Counted from the stretch's first letter, positions 12,645 to 23,711 are shown. The stretch: 64,000 nt of DNA from Tenrec ecaudatus (GCF_050624435.1 NC_134535.1:124359731-124423730), one strand, 5' to 3'. The notes: generated by a model from the sequence alone, not told the origin. Numbers and translations are program-made.

Positions 12645-12890
12645 GTAGGTGCCAAGATCCCAACTCACAGTGACCCTATGAACAACAGAACCATATACTG
12701 CCTGGTCCCACGCCACCCTTACAATTGTTGTGTTTGAGCCCATTGCTGTGGCCTCTGGGTCAGAACATCATGCTGAGAGCCTCTTTTTTGCTACCCCTAT
12801 ACTTTACCAAGCATGATGTCTCTCTCTAGGGACTGGTCTATACTGACAACCTGTCCAAAGCATGTAAGACGAAGGCTTGCCATCCTTGCC
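12645..12890 (-). repeat. RTE LINE 3' end, antisense
   Basis: Antisense marks of the RTE C-terminus: CACAGTGACCCTATGAACAA, TTACAATTGTTGTGTTTGAG, CTTTACCAAGCATGATGTCT and GGGACTGGTCTATACTGACA. The 12,890-13,040 interval beyond is unassigned. Confidence 0.65.
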
Positions 12891-13364
12891 TGTAAGGAGC
12901 ACTCTGACAAACCATACCCACAAGGAAACAAAGTGACGGGGGCGACTTGAGTCACACCCTATAATAAGGTGGGAACCTCAAAATTCTCCCACCTTCATTC
13001 TGTCTATTAGCATAACAGAATTGTTTCCGATACAGGCTCACAACTGCTGGGGTCGCTGGTGTTAGGTGCTGTCATGCTGATTCTGACTCCTGTGAGCAAC
13101 CCTGTGAGCACCAGATCGGAGCACCGCCCGGCTCTGCACCATCCACACAGTAGTTGCTACGCGTGAGCCCGTGGTGTAGTCGCTGCATCAATCCATCTGG
13201 TTAAGGCTTTTCTTTTTTTCTGCCTCTGATGCTCTTTTCCAGGTGCTGGTCTCTCCTGACAGACAACGTGGCCAACATGAAATTCTTCCATCCTCACCTC
13301 CAGGGAGCCTTCTGGCTGGACCTCTTCCAAGACAGTTTTGTTTGTTCTTTTGGCAATTTATGGT

Positions 13365-13452
13365 ACCTTTCCTTCTTCTCCTTCTCCTCTTCCTCCTTCT
13401 CTTCCTCCTTCTTTCTTCTTTCTCCTCCTCCTCCTCCTCCCTTTCTTCCTTT
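13365..13452. repeat. Polypyrimidine CTT/CTC tract
   Basis: About 85 bases of nearly pure C and T on the + strand (TTCTTCTCC-type units), within the antisense RTE. Long open frames across it are low-complexity artefacts. Confidence 0.8.
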
Positions 13453-13530
13453 GTCTAACTCATAGTACTTACAATATTCTTCACCAGCATCATAACTCAG
13501 ACACATTAATTCTCCTTCAGTGTTCCTTAT

Positions 13531-13722
13531 TCATTGTCCAACTTTCTTTTTTTTTTCCTTTGGGAGGGTGAGTGAGTGAGTTAGTGAGAGAGTGAGTGAG
13601 TGAGTGAGTGAGTGAGTGAGTGGGTGGGTGAGTGAATGAGTGAATGAGAGAGTGAGTGAGAGAGTGAGTTAGGGAGAGAGTGAGTGAGTGAGTGAGTGAG
13701 TGAGTCTCATTGTCCAACTTTC
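13531..13722 (-). repeat. (GTGA)n block with poly-T, flanked by a 16-bp TSD
   Basis: TCATTGTCCAACTTTC occurs exactly at 13,531-13,546 and 13,707-13,722. Between the copies are ten T residues, a short linker and about 140 bp of GTGA/GAGA units. On the minus strand it reads (CACT)n followed by poly-A, the form of a retroposed simple-repeat RNA. Confidence 0.85.
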
Positions 13723-13741
13723 ACATGCCTATGAGGTGATT

Positions 13742-14822
13742 GAAAATACCATGACTTTTTTTTCTTTAAAAAAATCATTTTATTAGGAACTCGCACAACT
13801 CTTATCACAATTCATACATACAATTGTGTCCAGCACATTCGTACATATGTTGTGAATCATCATTCTCAAAACACCTGCTTTCTACTTGAGCCCTTGGCAT
13901 CAGCTCCTCATTTTCCCCCTCCCTCCCGGCTCCCCCCTCCCCACTGAAGCCTTGATAATTTATAAATTATTATTATTTTGTCATATCTCACACCATCCGA
14001 CGTCACCCTCGCCCACTTCTCTGCTGTCCTCACCTGGGGAGGAAGTTATATGCAGACCTTGTAATCTGTTCCCCCTTTCTTCCTCACCTTCCCTCTACCC
14101 TCCTGATATCGCCACTCTCAGCGCTGGTCCTGGAGGGTTCATCTGTTCTGGACTCCCTGTATTTCCAGTTCCTATCTGTGCCAGTGAACATTCTCTGCTC
14201 CAGCCGAATATGTAAGGGAGAATTGAGATCATGATAGTGGGGGGGAGGAAGCATTCAAGAACTAGAGGGAAATTGTATATTTCATCATTGCTACACTGCA
14301 CCCTGACTGGCTCGTCTCCTTCCTACAGCCCTTCTGCAAGGGGATGTACAATATCCCACACATGGGCCTTGGGTCCCCACGCTGCACTCCCCCTCATTCA
14401 AAATGCTATGATTTCTTTCTTTTTTTTTTTGGTCTTTGATGCCTGATACCTGATCCCTTCAATGCCTTGTGATCTCACAGGCCGGTGTGCTTCTTCCATG
14501 TGGACTTTGTTGTTTCTTAGCTAGATGGCTGCCTGTTTATCTTCAAGCCTTTAAGACCCCAGACGCTATGTCATTTGATAGCTGGGAACTCTTCAACATT
14601 ATCTAGTCCAGGCCGGGGAGTGGGGAGGAAGAGGGGAAAAAAGAAAAGAAAAATGAGGAGCTGATTATAAGAGCCCAAGTGGAAAGCAAATGTTTTGAGA
14701 ACGATGAGGGCAACAAATGTATAAGTGTGCTTTATACAATTGACGTATGTATGGATTGTGATAAGAGTTGTATGGGCTTCAATAAAATGATTTTTTTAAA
14801 AGAAAAGAAAATACCATGACTT
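13742..14822. repeat. Composite L1-tail A insertion, inverted plus direct parts
   Basis: GAAAATACCATGACTT flanks the unit at 13,742-13,757 and 14,807-14,822. Inside, an antisense family A 3' UTR (about 13,764-14,594, starting with its own poly-T tail) abuts a sense family A end (about 14,610-14,800, ending AATAAAATGATTTTTTTAAA). The inverted part contains the 3' end too, so simple twin priming does not explain it. Confidence 0.75.
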
Positions 14823-14975
14823 CAAGTAGAAAGAAATTGTTTTGGAAATGTTGATGGAAACATATGTATGAGTATGATTAATGAAACTGAGTAATGGATT
14901 GTTATAAGATTTATAAGAGCCCTCCAATAGAATGATTTTTAAAAAAAAAAAAAGAAGAAGAAAATACCATGGCTT
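14823..14975 (+). repeat. Second L1-tail A insertion at the same target
   Basis: A short diverged family A end (TTCAAGTAGAAAGAAATTG ... AATAGAATGATTTTT, A13) lies between a copy of GAAAATACCATGACTT and GAAAATACCATGGCTT (14,960-14,975). It shares one target-site duplication with the composite insertion to its left. From 15,000 to 15,415 is AT-rich sequence with no recognised feature. Confidence 0.75.
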
Positions 14976-15415
14976 GGGGTTCAGATCTATTGCTCTGAGG
15001 ATACCCAAAAAACAGCACCCCTAGATCAACATGTATTTGCTTTTATAATGCTCCCTCTGCCTGTATTCAATAACCGTTGGTCTATTAGACTGGGCTTCCC
15101 TCACAAATAAGGGTTACTAAAACTCCTTCCAGATCTCCATCCCTCACGACATATATAACTACTATCCAGCCACCGAAAGTTTGGAAATATAAATGCTAAC
15201 TATTCATATAATGGGGTCTGACAAGCCCTACAGATGTAGGAAACTCATTGTTGAACAATGCTGTACCAGTGACTAAAATAATATTACTAGGTAATGTTGA
15301 TGAATAATATCAATAGAATCCCTTTAAAACCCAGGGACATATAGAAACAATTTTTAAAAGAAAGGATTTTGAGCTCTCATTTGATATAAAAACAATTAGA
15401 ATAAGAATAATTAGT

Positions 15416-16762
15416 TCTTACTTTGTTCTAACAATTCGGCAGTCTGAGATGCTCACCTGCCTCAGACGATCGCTGATAACAATGGATGCACAGGCAAATG
15501 TGAAGAAAATTGATGGTGCCCGGCTACCAAAAGATATAGCACCTAAAGATGCTGAAGACAATGGGTGCACAAGCAAATGTGATGAAGAAAGCTGATAGTG
15601 CCCAGCTACCAAAAAATATAGCACCTGAAGTCTTAAAGACCTGAAGATAAACAAGCAGCCATCCAGCCGAGTGACAACAAAACCCACATGGAAGAAGCAC
15701 ACCGACGTGTCTAGACTAGATCGCTGAGGGCAAAGTGGGTGCATAAACAAAAAGTTGGGAACAAAGCTGATCGTGCCCGGCTATCAAATGATATAGTATC
15801 AGGCATCTTAAAGGCTTGAAGACAATCAGGTGGCCATCTAGCTAAGAAATAACAAAGCCCACAAGGAAGAAGCACACCAGCCTATTCCGGCACAAATGCT
15901 GAATACAAAGCAGGTGCATGGGCAAGTGCGGGGAAGAAAGCTGATGGTGCCCAGTTGTCAAAATATATAGAATCTGGAGTCCCATAGGCTGGAAGATAAA
16001 CAAGGGGCCATCTAACTGAAAAACAACAAAGCCCACATGGAAAATGCACACCAACCTGTGAAATGACAAGGCATCAAAGGGATCAGGTACCAGGCATCAA
16101 AGACAAAAAAAAAAAATCATAGCATTGTGAATGAGGGGGAGTGCAGAGTGGAGACCCAGGGCCCATTTGGGGGAAATTAGACATCCTCTTGCCAAAGGGC
16201 TGTGGGGAGGTGACAAACCAGTCAGAGTGTAGTGTAGCAACGACGAAACATATAATTTCCCTCTAGTTATTGAATGCTTCCTCCCCCCCACTATCATAAT
16301 CCCAATTCTACCTTACATAACCGGCTGGACCGGGAGATATACACTGGCACAGATAGGAACTGGAAATATGGGGAATTCAGGACAGATGAGCCTCTTAGGA
16401 ACAGTGGTGAGAGTGGCAATATTGGAAAGGTGGAGGGAGGGTGAGGGAGAAAGGGGAAACAGATGACAAGGTTTACATGTAACCTCCTCCCTGGAGGACG
16501 GACAGAGGAGAACTGGTGAGGAAGACGTCAGATGGTGTAAGATATGATAAAACAATAATTATTTATAAATTATCAAGGGGGAGGAGGGGGAGGGAGGGGA
16601 AAAATGAGGAGCTGATGCCAAGGGCTCAAGTAGATAGCAGGTGTTTTGAGAATGATGATGGCAACATATGTACGAATGTGCTGGACACAAATGATGTATG
16701 TACGGATTGTAAAAAGAGTTGTATCAGCCCCTAATAAAATGATTAAAAAAAAAAGAAACCAA
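15416..16762 (+). repeat. L1-tail family A, long 3' UTR copy with internal tandem units
   Basis: It runs from TTTGTTCTAACAATTCGGCA to AATAAAATGATTAAAAAAAA. The part GCAYARGCAAATGTG..GATGGTGCCCGGCTACCAAA repeats four times at about 15,490, 15,571, 15,742 and 15,914, the last intervals being about 171 bp; other copies in this window have one unit. No ORF. Confidence 0.8.
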
Positions 16763-16839
16763 GAAGTAGCACCTCACAGAAACACAAGCCATTTTATTAA
16801 AGCCCTTGTGTCCTTTAACTAAAAAAGAAAAAGAATTAG

Positions 16840-17250
16840 TTCGTATAATACGGCCCTATGAAGAGCTCACTGAAGACATCGGTGCCATAGCAATGTTGGT
16901 GAGGAAACCAGATGGTGCCCAGTTGTCATGAACAATAGCATCTGGAGTCTTCCAGGCTTGTCTCAAAACAAGCAGCTATCTAAATGAAGAGTCGGCCAAG
17001 TCCACAAGGAAGAATTACACCAGTCTGTATGATCCAGAGATAACTAATAACAAAATGTGAGAGAAGGGGATGGTACTAGTGTCTGAAGACGGGGATGGTA
17101 ACAGTGTCTAAATCCTAAATACTTGGTTTGCAGACAGCTATTGTTGATAGTGATGGCCCAAAATTCATTTGCAAGGTCCCTGCGGAAGACGTGCCGCTGG
17201 TGAACCCCCAATGTCCATAGGAAGGAACATGAATACCCCAAATATCAAAG
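16840..17250 (+). repeat. L1 3' UTR, family C
   Basis: It shares CAGATGGTGCCCAGTTGTCA, CAAAACAAGCAGCTATCTAA and the 'cttggtttgcagacagctat' stretch with the copy at 4.15-4.54 kb. Diverged. Confidence 0.5.
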
Positions 17251-17269
17251 AGCATTGGAAAGTGGGTTT

Positions 17270-17570
17270 TTTTAAGGTCCGTGTACACGTATCAGTGCTT
17301 TATTTCTTTTAATGGCCGAGTAGTATTCATTGTATACATACATAGACATACATGTTGGTTTACCCACTTATCTGTTGATAGGCATGCATTTGAGTTGGTT
17401 ATTTCTGTCTTTTGAGTTCTGGGAGTGGGGTGGACAATACATCTATGAATGCATCTTCCTGAGTTTCACAAGGTCACTCACTACAGAGAGAAAATGGGGA
17501 TATCAAAGATAGATGGAGGTAGAGATATAAAGACAGAGATCTGACTGAAAAGAAAGGCAGGATGATAGAG
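17270..17570 (-). repeat. Ancient L1 fragment, antisense
   Basis: TTTAATGGCCGAGTAGTATT, CATACATGTTGGTTTACCCA and GGCATGCATTTGAGTTGGTT are the antisense of the L1 ORF2 end. Confidence 0.6.
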
Positions 17571-17580
17571 AAATAAGAAA

Positions 17581-17591
17581 GTGAGCGAGCG

Positions 17592-17636
<45 letters not shown>
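17581..17636. repeat. (GA)n microsatellite with GAGC leader
   Basis: GAGC units at the left merge into about 18 GA units, then GTGAGAAA. Confidence 0.95.
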
Positions 17637-17639
17637 GAA

Positions 17640-18000
17640 AGAGTGGAAAGTGGATTTTTAATAGTCTCTGCTTTCTCTTAGATGGATGTCGTTATCAATG
17701 CTATATGGTCATCGTTGATGGACCTTTGTTTGTTTTCTGCCCCAGTCTTGTATATTTATCTATATAGGGAAACTGGCACGAGTGGAATTATGAAGACAGT
17801 AATGGAATTGATGATTACCTGATGATGGGGTAAGGGAAAGGTGGGGAAGGTGTTGAGTCAGCATCCATGTGTAAAAGAAGGTAGGAAAGATTCCAAAGTT
17901 GATTGAGATGATGACTGTACAACCCTTCTTGAAGGCTGAACTATTGACGTGTGTGCTATATTAATTATAGAGTTAGGCTTACCTTAGCCCTCAAAGTAGC
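17640..18000 (+). repeat. L1 3' end, family B
   Basis: GATTGAGATGATGACTGTAC, CTTCTTGAAGGCTGAACTAT and TGTGCTATATTAATTATAGA resemble the ending at 9.1 kb. It is old. Confidence 0.5.
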
Positions 18001-18017
18001 ATGTATGCTTTTCAACA

Positions 18018-18450
18018 CTTAAAAAAATTATTATTTTTTTCCCAATTATTTTATTGGGGACTCTTATAGTTCTTATCACAATCCATACATACAATCATAG
18101 TGTCAAGCACATTTGTACATATGTTGCCATCAACACTTTCAAAATATTTTCTTTCTACTTGAGTCCTTGGTATTAGTTCATTTCCTACTCCCTCACCCTC
18201 CCACCCTCATGAACCCTTTGATAATTTATAAGTTATTATTTTTTATATGTCTTACTCTGACTGCTGTCTCACTTCATCTACTTTTCTGTTGTTCATCCCC
18301 ATGGGAGGGAGGTTATATGTCGATCATTGTGATTGGTTTTCTCTCCCCCCCCCCCCCACCTTCCCTCTACCCTCCTGGCATTGCTACTCTCATTATTGGT
18401 CCTGAGAGGTTTATCTGCCCTGAATTCCCTGTGCTGTGAGCTCTTATTTG
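18018..18450 (-). repeat. L1-tail family A, antisense
   Basis: It begins with TTATTTTATTGGGGACTCTT and continues through CACATTTGTACATATGTTGC, the C-rich segment (C14 near 18,345) and the TCTGCCCTGAATTCCCTGTG zone. Confidence 0.85.
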
Positions 18451-18454
18451 TACC

Positions 18455-19825
18455 AGGGTACGTGACTTTAAAGAGGTCCTCTGCAACAAAATTTACCCAA
18501 GGCAATGGACTCTTTGACCTTTTGATTGCTGCTTCCATGACCATTGATTATAGTTCCAAGCAAGACAAAATCTGGACAACTTCAATCCATTTATCATGAT
18601 GTCACCTGTTTTTTTAATGTGAATTTAAAATCGAGGTCGATACCTTGCCTATCTGCTCAACCACACGTTACTTAGGTGTCTATATTGTTGTTCCCAGGTA
18701 GAGCTTCCATTTTAAGTTGGTATATGATGGATTTGTGTTAAAATGTGCCTTATAAACTTTTCACTTCAAGAACAAATGATTCTTGGTGGGAAGGAGGCAA
18801 AAATAATCTATGACTTTGGACACAAATTCATGATAGTAAGTATACTTGTTGATTGATCACACACCAATAGAGATGACTGCTTCAACTCTGTCATTGTAAC
18901 CATGACCTCATAATTATAGGAGGATGTGAGAGTTTCATCTAAGTACTTGGCTTTTCTAGTCTGTGCTGTGGGGTTTACAAACTCTCAAGACCTTTAACAT
19001 TTCATTTTTGATATTGGAGTTAGCTTGCTGCAGGGGGTATGGGCACATTTAGGTCTCCAGTCTGATACTATAAATGTGAACCTCAAATACATGGCTACAG
19101 TGACTATACTGGGATGCACTTGCTCATTTTCAAAGGTTGTGAACTTGACCTACACAACTCAGCTTTTTGCCTTTGAATCAATTGGAACTTGTGTGTGTGT
19201 AGAGGTGAGATTCTGTGTGTGACTTTATCATCTGGATACTGATAATCAATGGTACTGATTAACACTCATATTTACAACCCAAGTGGAGTGCTTCTGAAGA
19301 AACCCTGGTTGACATTCATGGAAGATGCTATTTGGTGAACCTAATATATTTTGAGCCCTTAAATGTAAAATGACTAAAATCACAGCAATATTGTTGCACA
19401 TAAGTTATATGCTAATTCTGTTTGAAATATACTCCCCCAAAATCCCAGCTGAATTGTCTTGATTATTAAAGTACAGTCTGCATTCAAAAAAAGGTTGTAA
19501 TCCATATTAAAGGCTGCAATCCTTCATCTTCATCAGCAAATTCCTCGAGCCCTACAGCTGTCCACAATTAATAAGCCTTCCTCCAATCCTGATGCTTTGC
19601 TCTTCTTCAGATACTCCAGCTCGTCTAATTATTTGTGCAGTCTGATGGGAGAATACAACCCTGACACACAACTTTCCTCATTTTAAAGCACACAATATTC
19701 CCTTGATCTCTTCACACAAACTACCTCTTGGATCTCCATGTACAGGTTCTACATGAGCACACTACAGCGTCTGGGATCCCCATTCTTCTCAAGGCTATCC
19801 GTTGTTTGTTAGGCTCTACTGTTGC
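18455..19825 (-). repeat. RTE LINE pieces flanking unassigned sequence, antisense
   Basis: RTE marks lie at 18,455-18,620 (TTTAAAGAGGTCCTCTGCAA, TTGATTGCTGCTTCCATGAC) and 19,490-19,820 (CCTTCCTCCAATCCTGATGC, TGGGAGAATACAACCCTGAC, TGTACAGGTTCTACATGAGC). The 870 bp between is AT-rich and unassigned; it could be a later insertion of an unknown repeat or retrocopy. Confidence 0.6.
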
Positions 19826-19939
19826 TATAATTACTGGTAAAGGTTAGAATCTCAAAAGAAATCATGGCCAGAAGGGCTATATTAACTAATGGACTATATC
19901 TAACTAGGTAAGAAGTCACATTTGTCTAGAACCTGGAAA

Positions 19940-20135
19940 AATTTTAAACCTTTTTTTTTAAAACATTTTATTAGGGGCTCATGCAACTCTTATCACAATC
20001 CATACATATACATACATCAATTGTAAAAAGCACATCTGTATGTTCACTGCCCTAATCATTTTCGAAGCATTTACTCTCCACTTAAGTTCTTTGCATCAGG
20101 TCCTCTTTTTTCCCCTCCCTCCCTGCTCCAAATTT
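19940..20135 (-). repeat. L1-tail family A, antisense
   Basis: ATTTTATTAGGGGCTCATGC, CACATCTGTATGTTCACTGC and TTTTTTCCCCTCCCTCCCTG. It belongs to the variant with TGTAAAAAGCACATC. Confidence 0.85.
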
Positions 20136-20269
20136 AAAACCTTTCACACTTTTAGGAGGGCAGATCAAGTCAAGCATTGTGCTATTAACTCACTGGCCTC
20201 TATAGGACACAAAGATAAGGATATATGTCTACTTCATGATTGGCCTATGGACACAATTTCAAACTCAAA

Positions 20270-20498
20270 AAACCTAAACTCACTGCCATTGAGTTGATTC
20301 TGCCTCATACTGATCCATTCTACAGGCAGACTTTTGGACAGAGTAGAACTGCCCCTGCAGGCTCCCAAGGCTCTAAATCTTTGAGAGTAGAAAGACTTGT
20401 TTTTCTCCCTTGAAGCAGGTGGTGGTTTCAACACTGTTGATCTTGCGGTTAGCAGCCCAATGTGTAACTCTAGGCTACCCCACCAGGGATTCTTCAAC
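20270..20498 (-). repeat. AfroSINE, antisense
   Basis: From ACTCACTGCCATTGAGTTGA through AGAGTAGAACTGCCCCTGCA to CTACCCCACCAGGGATTC, nearly full length. The tRNA-like head is at the right end. Confidence 0.85.
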
Positions 20499-20794
20499 AC
20501 AATTGTAGATTAGAAAAGTTTCCAAGATTGGTTCTGGGGCCCTCCAACCACCAGGCTGCTTGATGGTCAGGATGTTACTCATGACTGTGACCTTGATCCC
20601 TCAACTTCCCTCAAGGAAGTAGCCAAGCAAGTTCTCAAAGAACAGGACCTTGTGCCTCTCTGAACTGGGGAGTGTCATTTTGGTCTCCTTTCAAACTCAT
20701 TCTCCCTGAGTGCTGCCACACTGCTGGTGAAAGGTCAGAGGGCACTTAATGGAGACTGAATTTATGTCAAGTGGAGCTCTCAGTGTGAGATACT

Positions 20795-20985
20795 CTCTCA
20801 CCTACACCATGGACTTGATGCTGATTCATATCACGATCAACTGGCCTTGTGGATTCCTGAGACTGTAACTCTTGATAGGAATAGAAAGCCCCATTTTCTC
20901 TGGCAGAGTGGCTGGTGGCTTCAAACTGCTGACCTTGCAGTCCAACCTTTGCCATTCACAAACCAGTGCTTTAGAATTTGGGGTC
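20795..20985 (-). repeat. AfroSINE, antisense
   Basis: GGACTTGATGCTGATTCATA, CTGAGACTGTAACTCTTGAT and TTCAAACTGCTGACCTTGCA. The head is decayed. Confidence 0.75.
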
Positions 20986-21184
20986 GCATACAGTTTCCAA
21001 TAACATTTGAAAAATAGTTTCTAAAGTTTCATGCACTTAAATATTAGAATCAGTATTAGCCACTGAAAAGGGGAAAAAAATCAGAAGTAACAAAGAGTAC
21101 ATGATAATAGATCCCAGACTTTTGCACCTAGGAAGCCTCAGGATAATTTTAAAGGATTCAAGAATCTATTAACAAACAAATAAA

Positions 21185-21408
21185 CAAACTGACTGCCGTA
21201 GAGTCCAGGCCTACTCAGAGCTCCCCTTTAGGGCAGGGTAGAACTGTGGGTTCCCAAGAGCAACTCTTTAAAAAAAAATTATTTTATTGGGACCAAGAAC
21301 AACTCTTTGCTGAAATAGAAAGCCCCGTCTTTATCCCGCGGCGTAGCTGGTGGCCTCTAACTGCTGACGGTGCAGTTAGCAGTCAGACTTGTAACCACTA
21401 TGAGTAAG
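21185..21408 (-). repeat. AfroSINE with a 24-bp L1-tail insertion
   Basis: SINE marks GACTGCCGTAGAGTCCAGGC, GCGTAGCTGGTGGCCTCTAA and GCAGTTAGCAGTCAGACTTG. At 21,270-21,293 it holds a poly-A-plus-TTATTTTATTGGGAC piece between CAAGAGCAACTCTTT and CAAGAACAACTCTTT. Confidence 0.8.
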
Positions 21409-21429
21409 CTGTTTAAGGTCTTATTAAAG

Positions 21430-21483
21430 TCACAGTAGCATTTAAAAAAAAAAAATTAAATTAATTTTTTTTCACAGTAGCAT
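21430..21483. repeat. 30-bp A/T insertion with a 12-bp TSD
   Basis: TCACAGTAGCAT flanks an A12/TTAAATTAA/T8 core at 21,430-21,441 and 21,472-21,483. Confidence 0.7.
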
Positions 21484-21539
21484 CTTTAATCATTCTGCAT
21501 TTTCTTCATTTCAGCTACTCAAAACACAACTACCACTAG

Positions 21540-22080
21540 CTCGTGGGAGACTGAGAAGTGTTTTGCGATTTAAAAAGGGATCCTTGTGAGAGGGGCGTCC
21601 CTGGAAAGCTGGGCTCGGTGACGAACGAGCGAGACTAGAAGTAGGTCAGTGTCCCTGGCAGTCAGGGCTAGTGGAGAGAAATGTCACCCGAGAAATTGGG
21701 TGTGTGGAATTTAAGGTGGAGAAGTAGAAAGAACCATTTGAGGCGAGGCGAGGGGGGCGGGAGAGGAGGAGTATTCAGAGGCTGGCTTTCAGGCTGCCTT
21801 TTCTAGGCTGACTGCAGAAGCAGCTGCAGCACCACTTTCCCCTCCCCCTCCCCGCCCCCCTTCTCCTAGGTTCACCCCCTACTTCTGCATCTCCACCAGA
21901 GCCCCTCTGCTGCAGACAAAGACGCCGCCCGCAGAGAAAGGGATGGCGAGCAAGCCAGGAGAAGAATCCTTTTCAATAAAGGAGAGAGCCTTGAGGAAAG
22001 AAGTAGAAGAGATTTTTCATCCAATTCATGGCAGCACGGTGGAAAGGAAGACATTTAAAGGAGCGAGGTAGATGAGAGAA
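21540..22080. promoter_or_regulatory. GC-rich unique block, candidate promoter or first exon
   Basis: This stretch is repeat-free and has many CpGs (for example GACGAACGAGCGAG, GAGGCGAGGCGAG, ACGCCGCCCGCAGAG) in a window otherwise nearly devoid of them. It also has C-rich CCCCTCCCCCTCCCCGCCCC boxes of the Sp1 type near 21,840. In human the gene 5' of MFAP5 is RIMKLB, transcribed away from it; if synteny holds, its first non-coding exon could be here on the minus strand. No coding exon of RIMKLB is visible, so this is only a hypothesis. Confidence 0.3.
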
Positions 22081-23700
22081 AGAAGGGAAAGAAAGGAGGA
22101 AAAGATGGCCGAATGAAAAAAAAAAAAGACCCTTTAATGAGAAGAGCTAAAGGGGTACTGGAAATACAAAATGCCTAAATTCTCTAGGATTTTAAACATG
22201 AAGTGTGCCAAGAGCTGGGAAAGAAAGGCATGGCATACTGGTTGGTAATTTACAACTTACAAAAAATGTAGTTAGTGGTCTGACTACAGGACAAAACTGA
22301 GATACTGCTGAGGACTGCCCTGCTCTGCCCACACCTAAATTCGTTGTAGATCCAGAAGTTCCCATGAATATGGTAAACATCTCATTCCTATAGCAGAAGG
22401 TGACATTTGGTTAGTGGTGGAAGTAATAACAATGGCCATTTTTTGGAATGTGTGGAATGTGGATTGAGGATGTATTTCAATCTCCCTGCCTTTGAAATAA
22501 CTTGAGCATTTCACACAGGATTCACCAAAACATCATCAAACATTCAAATCCTAGTCAAGGAACCCCCGGAAACAATAAGGAATGACTCTCCATTATACCC
22601 CAAAGTCTCCCTATCTAAAAAGAACAACCTTTTTTTTTTTTTTCTTTTTAGAACTGGTCATGCTTCTCTCTAGATAACTGGTAAGGTTTAAATAGCCCCC
22701 AGTTTAAGCAAAATATACCTGTATAATATACATATGTCAAGAGAAATCATGTTTAAAAAGAAATAAAGGAGACTGAGAAATCTCTCACCACAATAAAAGG
22801 GGATATGAAAGAATATGTTGTTTCTCTTTCTCCCTTTCTTTTTATCATTTCTTTTTATTCTCATTCCCTCTATTTCCAAATTTCCTTGCCTTTTCTTGTA
22901 AACCCTTCCGTCATGCTATCTTCTGCCATCCCCTGCTATTGTCTAACTTCTGACTTTGTTGTGTCTTGGCGACGTTGGGCAGAATGCCACTACACTTTAG
23001 AGCTTCAATCAGAACAGTGCTTTCATTGGGTGAAAACCCAGTCCCACATACCACGCCGCCACAAGCAAGCACTCTGGCTGCAAAATCCTTTGAACAATAC
23101 ATTCCTCTTCCTGTTCCTTGCAGTCAGCAGTTCACACAGACCAGGAACTGAACTAAGCAACGCGTACGGGTGCATTCTCATACATTCTGCATGCACATGG
23201 CCTCTGCATTAGGCTCACAAAAGACACAATGTCTACAGAGAGAGGTTTTGCAGGCAGCCTACACAGGCAGCTCTTTCTCCACCCCTTTCCGAAGCTCTTC
23301 CTGACTGGCTCTTTCTCTCTGCCACCTCCTCCTCCCCTCACACTGCCTGGCAAGGACTCCCCTCCCTGCCTGCAGTTCTCCAAGCACTAACTGCAGTGCC
23401 ATCCATCACTCTCCTAACAGATTTTCAGGCAAAGCGATTGTTGTTTCGTGACTAGGAACTTGATCTAGCAAAAGGGCTGTCAGAACAGAATTTCCTTCTG
23501 GAACATAATACTGCATGTTTGCCTGTCACTAGCATCCTAATTGATTTCCACAGATTTCTATTTGAATGGGGAGAAGGCAGGGAGAAAGGGCAGAAGCAGG
23601 GTGGAGGGGGTGAGGGCATCAGAAAAGAAGAGTGAAGAGGAGACAGTCTATGACAATTTCTTTCTTTCTTTTTTCTTTTTGTATTCTCAATTTACAGCCA
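22080..23700. other. Unique sequence, no gene recognised
   Basis: No repeat family I know and no convincing exon. Short frames such as the one at 22,805-23,212 have no recognisable domain. Confidence 0.4.
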
Positions 23701-23711
23701 ACACCCATCTG

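Larger units (their letters stand above)
13040..15000 (-). repeat. RTE LINE, antisense, with several later insertions
   Basis: RTE pieces read 13,040-13,546, 13,707-13,757 and again from 14,960 (GAAAATACCATGGCTTGGGG). Between them lie a simple-repeat insertion (13,547-13,706) and two L1-tail A insertions (13,758-14,806; 14,823-14,959). Removing these restores a colinear RTE text. Confidence 0.7.

Noticed and set aside
13229-13571. Several overlapping frames on both strands
   Set aside because: They cross a CT-rich tract; composition, not coding.
13517-13717. Minus frame with repeated SLTH units
   Set aside because: Translation of the (GTGA)n block.
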